A stretch of 64,000 nt of DNA from Shewanella mangrovi (GCF_000753795.1 NZ_JPEO01000014.1:1-64000), one strand, 5' to 3'. Counted from the first letter of the stretch, positions 37,998 through 47,583 are shown. Notes: generated from the sequence alone by a model not told the origin. Program-made: numbers and translations.

Positions 37998-38333
37998 ATG
38001 AAAAAATTAACTGTAGCAGCTTTAGCTCTCATAGCCACCATGAGTTCAGCAAGCACTATCGCTGATTCACTGCAAAGCGGTGTTGAATCTCTGCAACTGC
38101 CTATGACGCTGGATACTGGCGTATTAACCCGCGCTCAGTATACGCCAAAAGGTGTTGAATACTACATCACCACCGAAGTTAAAGAGAAAGAGCTGACAGA
38201 AAACACTACTGCAAGTGCATGTGCTAACCTGGCTCCAGAAGCACTGGCTAAAGGTGTTACATACAACTACTTCAACCAAGCCGGCTACCTGGTTGCTAAA
38301 GTAAACATTGCAAGTGACACTTGTGGTCAATAA
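37998..38333 (+). CDS. Exported hypothetical protein with two cysteines
   Basis: The 111-residue protein has a clear signal peptide (1-22, KKLTVAALALIATMSSASTIADS) and a mature part of about 88 residues with two cysteines (in ASACANL and DTCGQ) that could form a disulfide. I do not recognise the family. A strong ribosome site (GAGGGAAG), coding-type codon use and a strong terminator support a well-expressed periplasmic protein. A TGGTCATACCA palindrome (37881-37891), like GntR/FadR-family operators, lies about 110 bp upstream. Confidence 0.8.
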   Translation: MKKLTVAALALIATMSSASTIADSLQSGVESLQLPMTLDTGVLTRAQYTPKGVEYYITTEVKEKELTENTTASACANLAPEALAKGVTYNYFNQAGYLVAKVNIASDTCGQ

Positions 38334-38347
38334 GCAAAAGTTTTCCT

Positions 38348-38375
38348 AAAAAGGCTCCGTTACGGAGCCTTTTTT
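38348..38375 (+). terminator. Rho-independent terminator of the exported protein gene
   Basis: The stem AAAAGGCTCCG / CGGAGCCTTTT with loop TTA is followed by T residues. Confidence 0.92.
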
Positions 38376-38624
38376 GTTTTCATTATCATCAAGATAGCAA
38401 ATAACCCTCGGTTATCATGTCGTTCTCTTATCACTAGAAATATCCCCTCATTCATCACACCTCATTTTGTAATATAATTACACAATTAACTTTCATCACA
38501 CCCTGCCATTGTTATTTTATTGTTGTAAAGCTCAGGGGTTATTAACATCTAAACCGAATTATTGGTGATCCGGCGTAAAAATTCTTAAGCTTTAACGATG
38601 ATTTACTAATATCTAGGAAGCGCT

Positions 38625-39092
38625 GTGCGTTATTGGCTATTCAAATCTGAACCTGATGAGTACTCAATTGAAGATTTACAACAGTCGGCACAACAAGGCA
38701 CCTGTTGGTTTGGCATTCGCAATTATCAGGCTAGAAACTTTTTAAGAGACGAATTGCAGCAAGGTGATCAACTATTCTTCTATCACTCAAGCTGTAAACA
38801 ACCCGCCATAGTGGGAACGGCATCGATCATAAGTCACAGCTACCCTGACCCAACAGCCTATGATCCGCAATCAAGCTATTTCGATATTAAGTCAACACCT
38901 GAGCAACCACGTTGGTTTGCAACAGATATTCAATGGCGTTCAACCTTTCATCAGCCGGTGACCTTGGCAGCGATGAAACAACATCCGGCACTAAATGGGA
39001 TGTTTCTGATTAAAAAAGGAAATCGTCTCAGTATTCAACCTGTTTCAGAAGCCGAATGGCGATTGATAAACGCGTTAGGAGAAGCATCATAA
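38625..39092 (+). CDS. EVE domain protein
   Basis: The 155-residue cytoplasmic protein is a single EVE (PUA-like) domain, shown by YWLFKSEPDEYSIEDL, WFGIRNYQARNFLRD and GDQLFFYHSS. EVE domains are thought to bind modified bases in DNA or RNA. The start is a GTG with an AGGAAG site. Its TAA overlaps the ATG of the next gene by one base (TAATG), so the two are coupled. Confidence 0.92.
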   Translation: MRYWLFKSEPDEYSIEDLQQSAQQGTCWFGIRNYQARNFLRDELQQGDQLFFYHSSCKQPAIVGTASIISHSYPDPTAYDPQSSYFDIKSTPEQPRWFATDIQWRSTFHQPVTLAAMKQHPALNGMFLIKKGNRLSIQPVSEAEWRLINALGEAS

Positions 39093-39406
39093 TGGACGCA
39101 ATAAAAAGACCGTTGGTCACCTTAGTCACTGCAATTGCGCTGTTATCACCAACAGTCGCATTTGCTAAACATGATCATGGCGAGTTACCGCCTGGGCTAC
39201 AGAAGAAAGCCGCCCAAGGCAAACCGTTTCCACCGGGATGGCAAAAACGCTATCATCGCGGTGATGTTCTTGAGCGTGATATCTATGATAGAGGACGTAT
39301 CGTTGTACCGTTAGACGATAAAGGCCTGATTACCGTCAATATTGAAGGTACCTTATTTCGCTTGAACCAAACGACCCGCGAGATCATCGATATCTTAAGC
39401 CGTTAG
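39092..39406 (+). CDS. CigR/RcnB-like exported protein
   Basis: The ATG at 39092 gives 104 residues with a signal peptide (1-24, ending VAFA). A longer frame inside the EVE gene lacks a signal peptide at its start and was rejected. The mature protein has the LPPGLQKKAAQGKPFPPGWQ pattern of CigR/RcnB-like proteins. RcnB affects nickel/cobalt balance in E. coli, and CigR is an antivirulence factor in Salmonella; the role here is unknown. Histidines near the N-terminus (KHDHGE) could bind metal. Confidence 0.85.
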   Translation: MDAIKRPLVTLVTAIALLSPTVAFAKHDHGELPPGLQKKAAQGKPFPPGWQKRYHRGDVLERDIYDRGRIVVPLDDKGLITVNIEGTLFRLNQTTREIIDILSR

Positions 39407-39425
39407 TTTTTGGGACCAGATAATG

Positions 39426-39466
39426 AAAAAGCAGCGAGCTAAATTGATAGCTTCGCTGCTTTTTTA
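39426..39466. terminator. Bidirectional Rho-independent terminator
   Basis: AAAAAGCAGCGA and TTCGCTGCTTTTTT pair around an inner GCTA / TAGC stem, between the convergent CigR-like and M49 peptidase genes. Confidence 0.87.
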
Positions 39467-39495
39467 TCGAGCTTAAGATAACGCTACGTCATCGA

Positions 39496-41151
39496 TTAAA
39501 TATGATCTGGATAGAGAGGTTGAATGTCGACTGGCACATCGCCCAAACTGGCATTGACTGCACGCACGCCATCATCAATGTGACCGTATTTGGTTAAGAA
39601 GGCTTTGGCTTCTTGATAATTACCATCCCCCTGCACGACCACCACATCGTGTACCAGATCTGTGATAGCTTGCTCTAACTTGTCGAAGTCAATTTTGTAC
39701 AAACCATCAGCTTGACGAGTCAACGCACCTTTATCGACATAGTAACTATATTGGAATGCAGCGCCGATACCGTGAGCTTCATGCACGCCAAAACGCATCG
39801 AGCGGAACAAACCTGCGGCATAAGTCGCAAGCAGATTGTTTTTTTCTGCCATCGGCAGCTCACCTTTCTTCATCAAAAATAGAATGTTGTAAGCGCCCAT
39901 TACGTCTGCTTTGCCTTCTTCAATGCCTGAGTACAACTCTTGCAGTTCAGCGGCTACCGTGGTGGGTTTACCGTTTTTCACAATAGAACCAGGGCCTAAT
40001 GAGTGTGACAACTCGTGGAACAGGGTTTCGTAACCAAAGTACTGCTGATCCAACAACTTGGCTTGTTCTGGAATCAAAATGTGCTGCGCCATGGGCTTCA
40101 TAATGCGCTCAAATTTGGCCGCCATCACGTTGTTGAGCAATACCTTTTTCGCGCCTTTAGCTTCACGTACTTTTTCATCATTTGGCAGGTTAAAGGCAAT
40201 GGTCTGCACGCCTGGTACGTTATCGCCACCGCCTTGGATTTGATCTGCTACCGCTATCGGTGATTCAAAACCACGCTTAAAGTTTTTGTAGCTGTCATCC
40301 ACCGGCAAGTTGGCTTCCATATCACGCAGATATTTCTTAAAGCGATCTAACTTGGCAGATGCATCAGGGTCTTTGATCGTCACAAAGGCCTCAAACGCCG
40401 TTTTGTAGCCAAACAAGCCATCGGTATAGTTTTCATAAGGGCCAATCGCCACTTCAATTGGGGTATCTTTCAGATCCATCCAGGCGATTTCAGAGGTGAA
40501 ATAATCATCGGTACGGAACGCATGGGCGCGCAGCACTAGGAATTTTTTCAGGCTTGGGTTCTTAGTAATCAGCGCTGCGTCTTCCAACAGTTTGGCCGCT
40601 GGTTCTAGCCATTTGGCGTAATACTGTGAATAAGGGATTGCGACCAACTTATTGCCGTCACGACGGATTACGGTGTACAAGCTAGTAAATGCCGCTTTAT
40701 CTTCTGGATGCTTGGCAATCCAGTCATTGAATTCTTTTTTGGTGATGTCCTGTGGATAGAAACCAGCACCCGGTGCATTTTTCTTATCGCCAAAGAATGG
40801 ACGTCCAGCCGCCAGCGTATCCCAAGGGCCGAAGTGCTCATCGAACATATTCAGCAGTAGTGATTTATCTGAGGCGTTAGAACTGGCAATTTGCGCACGG
40901 ATTTGAGGGTTTTGTTCGTTGATTTGACGCAAGTAGATTTCACTCATCAACTTGGCCGCTTTAATCAACTTATTGACGACTTGTTTCTCTTCATCGTTCA
41001 GAAATGCAGTATTAACGGGCATTTGAACTGGCACTATCTTGTTGCGTTGCTGCTGTAGATTATAGTGTTCGGCTTGAGGCTCAGCGAAAATTGCCGTCGA
41101 TGGTAATGCTAAAAAACCTGCTAACGCGAGGGAAATAAGGGATTTTTTCAT
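39496..41151 (-). CDS. Exported M49-type (dipeptidyl peptidase III-like) zinc peptidase
   Basis: The ATG at 41149-41151 (AAGGAAG site) gives 551 residues with a signal peptide (1-23, ending IFA). The zinc motif is HELSH (379-383), with the third ligand motif EEGKAD (411-416). Animal and yeast DPP III has HExxGH with an extra residue and EExxAE/D; here the pentapeptide form is seen, as in the M49-like part of plant NUDX3 proteins. It is expected to cut short peptides in the periplasm. The leader contains a highly structured segment (41223-41301). The start is divergent from a chemoreceptor gene 500 bp away. Confidence 0.87.
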   Translation of the reverse strand: MKKSLISLALAGFLALPSTAIFAEPQAEHYNLQQQRNKIVPVQMPVNTAFLNDEEKQVVNKLIKAAKLMSEIYLRQINEQNPQIRAQIASSNASDKSLLLNMFDEHFGPWDTLAAGRPFFGDKKNAPGAGFYPQDITKKEFNDWIAKHPEDKAAFTSLYTVIRRDGNKLVAIPYSQYYAKWLEPAAKLLEDAALITKNPSLKKFLVLRAHAFRTDDYFTSEIAWMDLKDTPIEVAIGPYENYTDGLFGYKTAFEAFVTIKDPDASAKLDRFKKYLRDMEANLPVDDSYKNFKRGFESPIAVADQIQGGGDNVPGVQTIAFNLPNDEKVREAKGAKKVLLNNVMAAKFERIMKPMAQHILIPEQAKLLDQQYFGYETLFHELSHSLGPGSIVKNGKPTTVAAELQELYSGIEEGKADVMGAYNILFLMKKGELPMAEKNNLLATYAAGLFRSMRFGVHEAHGIGAAFQYSYYVDKGALTRQADGLYKIDFDKLEQAITDLVHDVVVVQGDGNYQEAKAFLTKYGHIDDGVRAVNASLGDVPVDIQPLYPDHI

Positions 41152-41222
41152 GAATAACTTCCTTTCATCAGCATCAGATGATGCACGCCACAATCATGTT
41201 TAATGTGGTCTTATTCGTAAAA

Positions 41223-41301
41223 GCATTGCACCGCAGCAGCCAAAGGTGCTGCGCTAGGCGCTCATTATTGAGAAGCAGAACGCCGCTGTCCAGTGCAATG
41301 C
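41223..41301 (-). ncRNA. Structured leader candidate upstream of the M49 peptidase gene
   Basis: On the minus strand GCATTGCAC and GTGCAATGC form a nine-base closing stem around two hairpins: CGCAGCA / TGCTGCG (with an inner CC/GG), and GGCG...CGCC enclosing CTCA / TGAG. The result is a compact three-way junction about 70 nt upstream of the start codon. A further GCATCA/TGATGC hairpin (41171-41184) lies before the ribosome site. No known riboswitch class was recognised; a sRNA or regulatory leader is possible. Transcription of this segment is assumed. Confidence 0.35.
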
Positions 41302-41652
41302 CTGTCTCAGGTGCTATCCATCCGCCCACAATCAGCCCAATTAACCGCAATTGATGAAATTGACACAAGGGACATTAATCGATGAAAAGCACTAATCGCC
41401 AACGGCTTAAGTACACAAATAAGCATGCTGTTGCAGCTGCTCATTCGCCAAAGCCGGATTAACGAAATTTCAGCAAACATTCATATCCATCAGACAAAGG
41501 TAAATTGTGATACTTTTTTACACATTTGTACGATCAAAACCCCAATTATGCGGCGCTCCTTTGTTCCTTTCTTTGCCTAGATGCAATATCCTGCTCCAGG
41601 CTCATTATTCTAATTAAATATTTAAAAATAGTTTTTATCCTGGGAGAAAAAG

Positions 41653-43542
41653 GTGCTACGTGACTTAGCGATGAAATACAAACTTGGTCTCGGCTTCGGT
41701 GCCGTGATCCTGCTAACCATGGTCGTTGGCGGATTTGCCATGTGGGCAATTTCAACGATCGAATCCCACGTCAAACAACAAGAAAGTGTCTCTGAATTTA
41801 GCCAAAGAATCAGTGATGCTGATGCCGCTGGCAGTGACTTTGTGAATACCTTTAACGCTAAGTTCGCTGACAAAGTTGATGAGCGCCTAGATCGCGCTGT
41901 CACCATGATTAAGGCATCACAGGAAATCATCACTGATGCAGATCTGCAGGAGATGTTAGTCAAGAACCTGCGTATGATTGAAGACTACAAACTATTGTTT
42001 GGCGACGTGCGCGATGGCGTTGATGAAAAAGTCGAAACCGAGAAGAGCTTGCGTCAGGATGTTAAAGTTGCCAATCAGATGATGGAAAACCTGCGCAACT
42101 TGATCAGCAATAGTTCTGCCGAAGTCGAACAAGCCTACGCCGAATTAGGTCTGTCGTATTATCGTGCGCGCTACAATGCGATTGCGATTTTATTAGGTGA
42201 AAGTTCAACCAGCGCCTTGGATAAGAGTGTTGAGCAGTATACCGACAGCTACGAAAAACTGCATGATCTGTTGAGCACTGACGAGCAGAAAGCTGCGCTC
42301 GAAAAAGAACATGAAGCCTTTGAAAGCTATCTGGAAAAAGCAACAGATATCAAAGACATTCAGGATACCTTGCACAGTGATCAGCAGACCCTTAGCGCAC
42401 AGGCGCAAAAAATGCTGAGCTTCGGTAAGCAGCTAGGCGACAAATTACAGGCCGAACGTGATGCGGTAACACAGCGCGTTTATGTTCTGGTCGTTATTGC
42501 TTTAGTGGTGTCAGTTATCATTGGACTATTAGCCACTACGATGATCACCAGTCGTTTAATCGCGCCTTTAAACGAAGTGCTTAATCTTGCCCGCCGCATC
42601 AGTTCAGGTGACTTAACGCAAATCAGCATTAGTAAGCGCAAAGACGAGTTTGGACAACTGCTTGAAGCGATGGACTCAATGCGCGCTAACTTGCGTGATG
42701 TTGTTAGCCAAATTCAGCAAAGCGCCCAACAAGTATCAGCTTCAGCGACCGATTTATCTGCGGTTACCGAGCAAACCAGTGCCAGTGCCAATCGTCAGAA
42801 GCTTGAGACCGATCAAGTGGCCACCGCCATGCACGAAATGACGCTGACTGTGGCTGAAGTCGCTCGCAATACTGAATATGCCGTCGACGCGATCCGCAAA
42901 ACTGATACTGAAACGGCACAGGCTAATCAGATTGTGACTGACACAATCACTCAAGTGAACGGCCTCAGCAAAGAGATGCTGCAGTCGTCTTCATCCATGA
43001 GCGCCGTGGTAGAAAGTTCTAACCACATTGGCAGCATTATGGATGTGATTAAGAGTGTTGCTGAGCAAACCAACTTACTCGCGCTTAATGCCGCCATTGA
43101 AGCCGCCCGCGCCGGTGAATCCGGCCGCGGTTTCGCAGTGGTTGCTGATGAAGTGCGTAACCTTGCTCAACGTACTCAAGAGTCGACGACTGAAATCGAG
43201 CAGTTAATTGTGCGCTTGCAGCAAGAGGCAGGTACTGCAGCCAAGCAAGTGACCAACAGTGAAGCGACGACCAATAAGCTGGTCGAGCTGATTGAACGCG
43301 TGGGTTCAGCACTGGGCAATATTTCCGGCTTAACCAGTGAAGTGAGCGATATGGCACAGCAAATTGCCACCGCCTCAGAAGAACAAAATAGTGTTGCAGA
43401 AGAGATTAACCGCAACATTATTCATGTTCGTAATGATACTGAGCAAACGGCTGCCGCCAACGTTCAAACAGCGCAATCGAGTCAGGAACTCGCAGGGCTT
43501 AGCCGCAATATGCAAAAAGCGGTATCGGGTTTTAGTGTGTAA
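41653..43542 (+). CDS. Methyl-accepting chemotaxis protein
   Basis: The 629-residue chemoreceptor has an N-terminal transmembrane helix (about 10-30), a helical periplasmic sensor domain (about 31-275), a second helix (about 276-298), HAMP (about 299-350) and a long cytoplasmic signalling coiled coil with the conserved hairpin tip SVAEQTNLLALNAAIEAARA and GRGFAVVADEVR. The ligand is unknown. The GTG start has a GGGAG site; an ATG six codons later is an alternative. There is no C-terminal CheR-tethering pentapeptide. Its position among exported peptidases would suit sensing of peptides or amino acids, but this is inference. Confidence 0.95.
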   Translation: MLRDLAMKYKLGLGFGAVILLTMVVGGFAMWAISTIESHVKQQESVSEFSQRISDADAAGSDFVNTFNAKFADKVDERLDRAVTMIKASQEIITDADLQEMLVKNLRMIEDYKLLFGDVRDGVDEKVETEKSLRQDVKVANQMMENLRNLISNSSAEVEQAYAELGLSYYRARYNAIAILLGESSTSALDKSVEQYTDSYEKLHDLLSTDEQKAALEKEHEAFESYLEKATDIKDIQDTLHSDQQTLSAQAQKMLSFGKQLGDKLQAERDAVTQRVYVLVVIALVVSVIIGLLATTMITSRLIAPLNEVLNLARRISSGDLTQISISKRKDEFGQLLEAMDSMRANLRDVVSQIQQSAQQVSASATDLSAVTEQTSASANRQKLETDQVATAMHEMTLTVAEVARNTEYAVDAIRKTDTETAQANQIVTDTITQVNGLSKEMLQSSSSMSAVVESSNHIGSIMDVIKSVAEQTNLLALNAAIEAARAGESGRGFAVVADEVRNLAQRTQESTTEIEQLIVRLQQEAGTAAKQVTNSEATTNKLVELIERVGSALGNISGLTSEVSDMAQQIATASEEQNSVAEEINRNIIHVRNDTEQTAAANVQTAQSSQELAGLSRNMQKAVSGFSV

Positions 43543-43567
43543 ATAAATCCCAAACTAAACCACATTA

Positions 43568-43601
43568 AAAAACGGCTGAGGTTTGCACCTCAGCCGTTTT
43601 T
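43568..43601. terminator. Bidirectional Rho-independent terminator
   Basis: A 14-base stem AAAAACGGCTGAGG / CCTCAGCCGTTTTT with a six-base loop lies between the convergent chemoreceptor and M20 peptidase genes. Confidence 0.93.
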
Positions 43602-43632
43602 ATTAGTGTCTCAATCAAGCCACACCGTGTCG

Positions 43633-45216
43633 TTACTGTTTGACCGCTAGCTCTACCATCGCCGCGGTGTACATTTTCAAATTCAGTTGCAACTGCTTAC
43701 GGGTAATAAACTCATGCTCGCTATGACCGGTATATTCCACGCCCGGCATGGCAGGACCAAAACTGAGTGCATTAGGGAACAACTTACTGTTAGTCGAGCC
43801 ACCGATCGCCACCGGTTTGGCACTCTGAATGCCACTGAAATGGGCGAACACATCCAGCAAAGTTTGCAGTTGCGGCGCATTCTGCATCACCATAGGCTCT
43901 CCCCAGTAGTTGTGACTATTGAGCAGGTTAACATTGTGCTTTGCTTGCCATGCTGTTAACGCAGCCTCAGTTTGCTGCTTTAATGTTTCCGGGGTTTTAC
44001 CAATTGGGCGACGCAGATTTAGCGTGATATCACTGCCGCTGGCTTGCTGTTTGACTACCGTTACGGCGAGCGACATCGGTCCCATAAAGGCATCGTCATA
44101 GGCAATATCACCGAATTTTTCCGCATATAAGCCAGTGCCCACCAGCTCATTGATAAATGCCACAGTCATTGACGCTTGGGTTTTCGGCCAAGTGACATTG
44201 CTCAGCAAATCCGCCAAATAACTTACCGCATTAATACCAGCTTCCGGCGTAGATGAATGAGCTGATTTACCATCAGCGGCAATCAGCAACGTGCCCGCTT
44301 GCTGTGAAAATTGGTAGTGCATATGGCTGTGCTCAGCTTGCGCGGCAGCTAAAGCTTTTAACTGTTCGATAAGCGCCGCAGTTGGCTTTGCAATCTCAGC
44401 CCGCGCCTGCTGCGGAATTTGGCTTGCAAACGAACCACCGCTAAACCCGGTAAGCGTGTTTTCGCCGGCCGGCGTCGCCATCGCTGGCACTGTGGTCGAA
44501 ATTTGGCTCCAGCCTTTTTCTGCGGTCACCACCGGATATTCGGCATCAATGGTGACATTAATATCGCCCGGCTGATAGGTTTGCAAAAATGCTTTTAGCG
44601 GCTCCCAATCTGACTCTTCACCGAGATAGATCATCAGCTCGATACGGCGTTTTAACGGCAACCCCGCATCTTTGATAGATTTCATGGCATAAAGTGCCGT
44701 CGCAATCGGGCCTTTATCATCTTCGGTACCACGGCCAATGAGTTTGCCCGGCTCAGAGGTAGTATCCATATCGTAAGGGCTTTGCTGCCACAAGCTTGGA
44801 TCCGCTGGTTGCACATCGCCATGGGTAATAATGCCAAGTTTATGCGCACCGCCGCCTTTATCTTCACCTAAGCCCACCAGCAACACATAACCATGATCGC
44901 TGTAATCAAACCCCAGCTCGGCGGCTTTGGCTTTGACTGCCGCCTTAAAGCCTAAGAATTGAGGATTATCGTTCGGCGTCAGGTTATCGACTCGCACCGT
45001 GTTAAAACTAACGAATTCGGCCAGCGTTTGTTCCATAGCCCCCGCATAATGACGCACACTATAATCGGCACTGCGCTGTGCTAACGGGCTCACGTGTTGC
45101 CCATTTCCAGTCGGAATAGTGGTGCCACCGGTATTTGCGATTGCGGCTGACGAAAGCGCCGCGGTAACCGCAGCAGACACAAGGAGTTGTTTCAACATTC
45201 TTTTTCTCATATTCAT
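43633..45216 (-). CDS. Exported M20-family dipeptidase (PepV/Sapep-like)
   Basis: The 527-residue protein has a signal peptide (about 1-27, ending AIA). The di-zinc motifs are visible: THGDVQPADPSLW (first His/Asp), GRGTEDDKGP (bridging Asp) and GEESDW (catalytic Glu). A lid domain is inserted between them. Relatives such as PepV hydrolyse dipeptides, usually in the cytoplasm; here it is periplasmic. Three in-frame ATG codons lie close together (codons 1, 3 and 7) without a decisive ribosome site. It is divergent from the M3 peptidase gene, 153 bp away. Confidence 0.9.
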   Translation of the reverse strand: MNMRKRMLKQLLVSAAVTAALSSAAIANTGGTTIPTGNGQHVSPLAQRSADYSVRHYAGAMEQTLAEFVSFNTVRVDNLTPNDNPQFLGFKAAVKAKAAELGFDYSDHGYVLLVGLGEDKGGGAHKLGIITHGDVQPADPSLWQQSPYDMDTTSEPGKLIGRGTEDDKGPIATALYAMKSIKDAGLPLKRRIELMIYLGEESDWEPLKAFLQTYQPGDINVTIDAEYPVVTAEKGWSQISTTVPAMATPAGENTLTGFSGGSFASQIPQQARAEIAKPTAALIEQLKALAAAQAEHSHMHYQFSQQAGTLLIAADGKSAHSSTPEAGINAVSYLADLLSNVTWPKTQASMTVAFINELVGTGLYAEKFGDIAYDDAFMGPMSLAVTVVKQQASGSDITLNLRRPIGKTPETLKQQTEAALTAWQAKHNVNLLNSHNYWGEPMVMQNAPQLQTLLDVFAHFSGIQSAKPVAIGGSTNSKLFPNALSFGPAMPGVEYTGHSEHEFITRKQLQLNLKMYTAAMVELAVKQ

Positions 45217-45369
45217 TATGACAACCCAAAACTATCGCTATCTTGCCACAAGGTCGCGGCACATAAATCAAAGTAAAAACCTTGTTACAACTTTGGCTGC
45301 ACAATCGCCAGCAAATCATCAGCACACATGTTATCTATGGGGCAAATAGCAAGACACAACGAGGATGGA

Positions 45370-47526
45370 ATGAAAGTCAGCCACACCCTATTTGCCGCCA
45401 GCGTCATCATGGCGCTCAGTAGCACCTGCTTAAGCGCCGCAGAAACCAGCAGCAAAGCGCAATCTGTCACCATGGAGAGCCAAGGACTGGTGCGCGTTAA
45501 TCCGTTTTTCCATCCTTGGGGCACCTATCTTGAAATTCCTGATTTCGCGCGTATCCGCGATAGTGACTATCTGCCAGCCTTTGAACGTGCATTAAAAGAG
45601 CGCGCACAAAATATCAAAGCCATTACTGAGAATCCTGCGCCCCCCTCGTTTTACAACACGATTTTGGCGATGGATAACGCGGGCCCCTTATTGAGCAAAG
45701 TCTCGCTGGTGTTTTATGGCCAACGCTCCGCCAATCCAAATGCCGAGATAAAGGCACTATCGAAAACACTAGCGCCAATGTTGTCAGCAGCAAGCGACGA
45801 TATTTACCTCAACGACGAGTTGTTCAAACGGGTAAAGGCCGTGTACGACAGTCGCGACACCTTAAAACTCAACGAAGCACAGCAGCGCTTGCTAAAAGAT
45901 ACCTATCTGAGCTTTAGCCGTGGTGGCGCCAATCTCAACGCACAAGATAAAGCTAAACTGCGCGATATCAACAGTGAGCTGAGCGAGCTAAGCCTGAGTT
46001 TTCGTGAGAACATTTTGGCCGACACCAACGCCTTTAAACTGGTGATCGATAACAAAACGGATTTGGCTGGCCTGCCGGATGACATTATCGCCGCAGCCGC
46101 TACTACGGCAGCTAAAAAAGGCCTAGACGGCAAATGGGTGTTCACCATTCAGAAGCCTTCGTACATTCCGTTTATGACCTACGCAGACAACCGCGAACTG
46201 CGCCAGCAAATGTATCAGGCATATACCACCCAAGCAGATCATGATGACGCACATGACAACAAAAAAATCCTCGCAAAAATCGCCTCGCTGCGGGTTGAGC
46301 GAGCGCATCTGCTGGGTTATCGCAGCCACGCGGATTTCGTGATGGAAGAGCGCACCGCGCAAAAACCTGAAAACGTCTATGCCCTGCTCGACAAACTATG
46401 GCCAGCAGCACTGGCAAAAGCCAAAGATGAACGCGCCCAGATGCAGGCACTAATTAATGCCGCACCCAAGCCATTCAAACTCAAAGCCTGGGATTGGCGC
46501 TACTATGCCAATAAAATTCGCGCTGAAAAGTATGATTTTGATGAGCAACAAACCAAGCCGTATTTCTCGCTCGACAACACCCTTAAAGGCGTGTTTTATA
46601 CCGCCAAACGTTTGTACGGTTTAGAGATTACTGAACGTAGCGATCTGCCGAAATATCATCCTGACGTTCGCACCTTTGAAGTAAAAGATAAAGATGGCAG
46701 TGTGCTCGGCATCTTTATGGGCGATTATTACGTACGCGATAACAAACGCAGCGGCGCATGGGCCAGCCCGTATCGTAAACAGCAGATGGTCAATGGCAAG
46801 CGCGTCGCGCCGATTGTGGTGAACGTGCTCAACTTGGCAGCGCCAATCAACGGCAAACCTACTTTGCTGACGTTTGATGAAGCCAGCACTGTGTTCCACG
46901 AGTTTGGTCACGCACTGCACCATCTGTTGTCGAACGTGCAATACAACTCGCAAGCTGGCACGGCAGTACCGCGTGATTACGTCGAATTCCCATCGCAGGT
47001 GAATGAAAACTGGATGACCGAACCGGAAGTGTTGGCCTACTTTGCCCACAACATCGATACCGATGAAGTGATCCCCCAAGCTCTTGTTGATAAAGCACTG
47101 GCCGCGGGCAAGTTCAACCAAGGGTTCAACACCGTGGAATACCTTGCCGCTACTAAGCTGGATCTGGACTGGCACAGTCTGACTGACAGTAAGTTACGTG
47201 ATGCCGCCAAATTTGAGCAAGCGTCACTGGCGAAAATGGGCCTGATTGAGGAAATTCCGCCGCGCTATCGCAGCACTTATTTCGGCCATATCTTCTCAAG
47301 CGGTTATTCGGCCGGATATTACTCCTACATTTGGGCCGATATTTTAGGCGCCGATGCGTTTGAAGCGTTTAAAGAACACGGCATTTTCGATAAAGCGACG
47401 GCCGATGCGTTCCGCTACAAACTGCTATCTAAAGGCGGAAGCCGCGATCCGATGCAGATGTACCGTGATTTCCGTGGCAAAGATGCGGATATCAAACCAC
47501 TGCTAAAAAGTCGTGGCTTGTTGTAA
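45370..47526 (+). CDS. Exported M3-family oligopeptidase (Dcp-like)
   Basis: The ATG at 45370 (GAGG site five bases upstream) gives 718 residues with a signal peptide (about 1-22). A frame starting 14 codons earlier was rejected for lack of a signal peptide at its beginning. The zinc motif HEFGH is at 510-514, followed by the conserved SQAGTAVPRDYVEFPSQ loop, as in peptidyl-dipeptidase Dcp. It should remove dipeptides or cut oligopeptides in the periplasm. A second M3 peptidase lies at 60.5-62.7 kb; that one is a lipoprotein. Confidence 0.94.
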   Translation: MKVSHTLFAASVIMALSSTCLSAAETSSKAQSVTMESQGLVRVNPFFHPWGTYLEIPDFARIRDSDYLPAFERALKERAQNIKAITENPAPPSFYNTILAMDNAGPLLSKVSLVFYGQRSANPNAEIKALSKTLAPMLSAASDDIYLNDELFKRVKAVYDSRDTLKLNEAQQRLLKDTYLSFSRGGANLNAQDKAKLRDINSELSELSLSFRENILADTNAFKLVIDNKTDLAGLPDDIIAAAATTAAKKGLDGKWVFTIQKPSYIPFMTYADNRELRQQMYQAYTTQADHDDAHDNKKILAKIASLRVERAHLLGYRSHADFVMEERTAQKPENVYALLDKLWPAALAKAKDERAQMQALINAAPKPFKLKAWDWRYYANKIRAEKYDFDEQQTKPYFSLDNTLKGVFYTAKRLYGLEITERSDLPKYHPDVRTFEVKDKDGSVLGIFMGDYYVRDNKRSGAWASPYRKQQMVNGKRVAPIVVNVLNLAAPINGKPTLLTFDEASTVFHEFGHALHHLLSNVQYNSQAGTAVPRDYVEFPSQVNENWMTEPEVLAYFAHNIDTDEVIPQALVDKALAAGKFNQGFNTVEYLAATKLDLDWHSLTDSKLRDAAKFEQASLAKMGLIEEIPPRYRSTYFGHIFSSGYSAGYYSYIWADILGADAFEAFKEHGIFDKATADAFRYKLLSKGGSRDPMQMYRDFRGKDADIKPLLKSRGLL

Positions 47527-47545
47527 CCATTGACGCGCCCCCTCA

Positions 47546-47583
47546 TAAAAAACGCTGGCATAGGGTTATGTCAGCGTTTTTTT
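47546..47583. terminator. Bidirectional Rho-independent terminator
   Basis: AAAAACGCTGGCATA and TATGTCAGCGTTTTT pair (one G-T) around a short loop, between the convergent M3 and GalT-like genes. Confidence 0.88.

Noticed and set aside
41515..41540. Possible CRP site (TGTGAT...TTACACA) upstream of the chemoreceptor
   Set aside because: The two half-sites have the wrong spacing for CRP.
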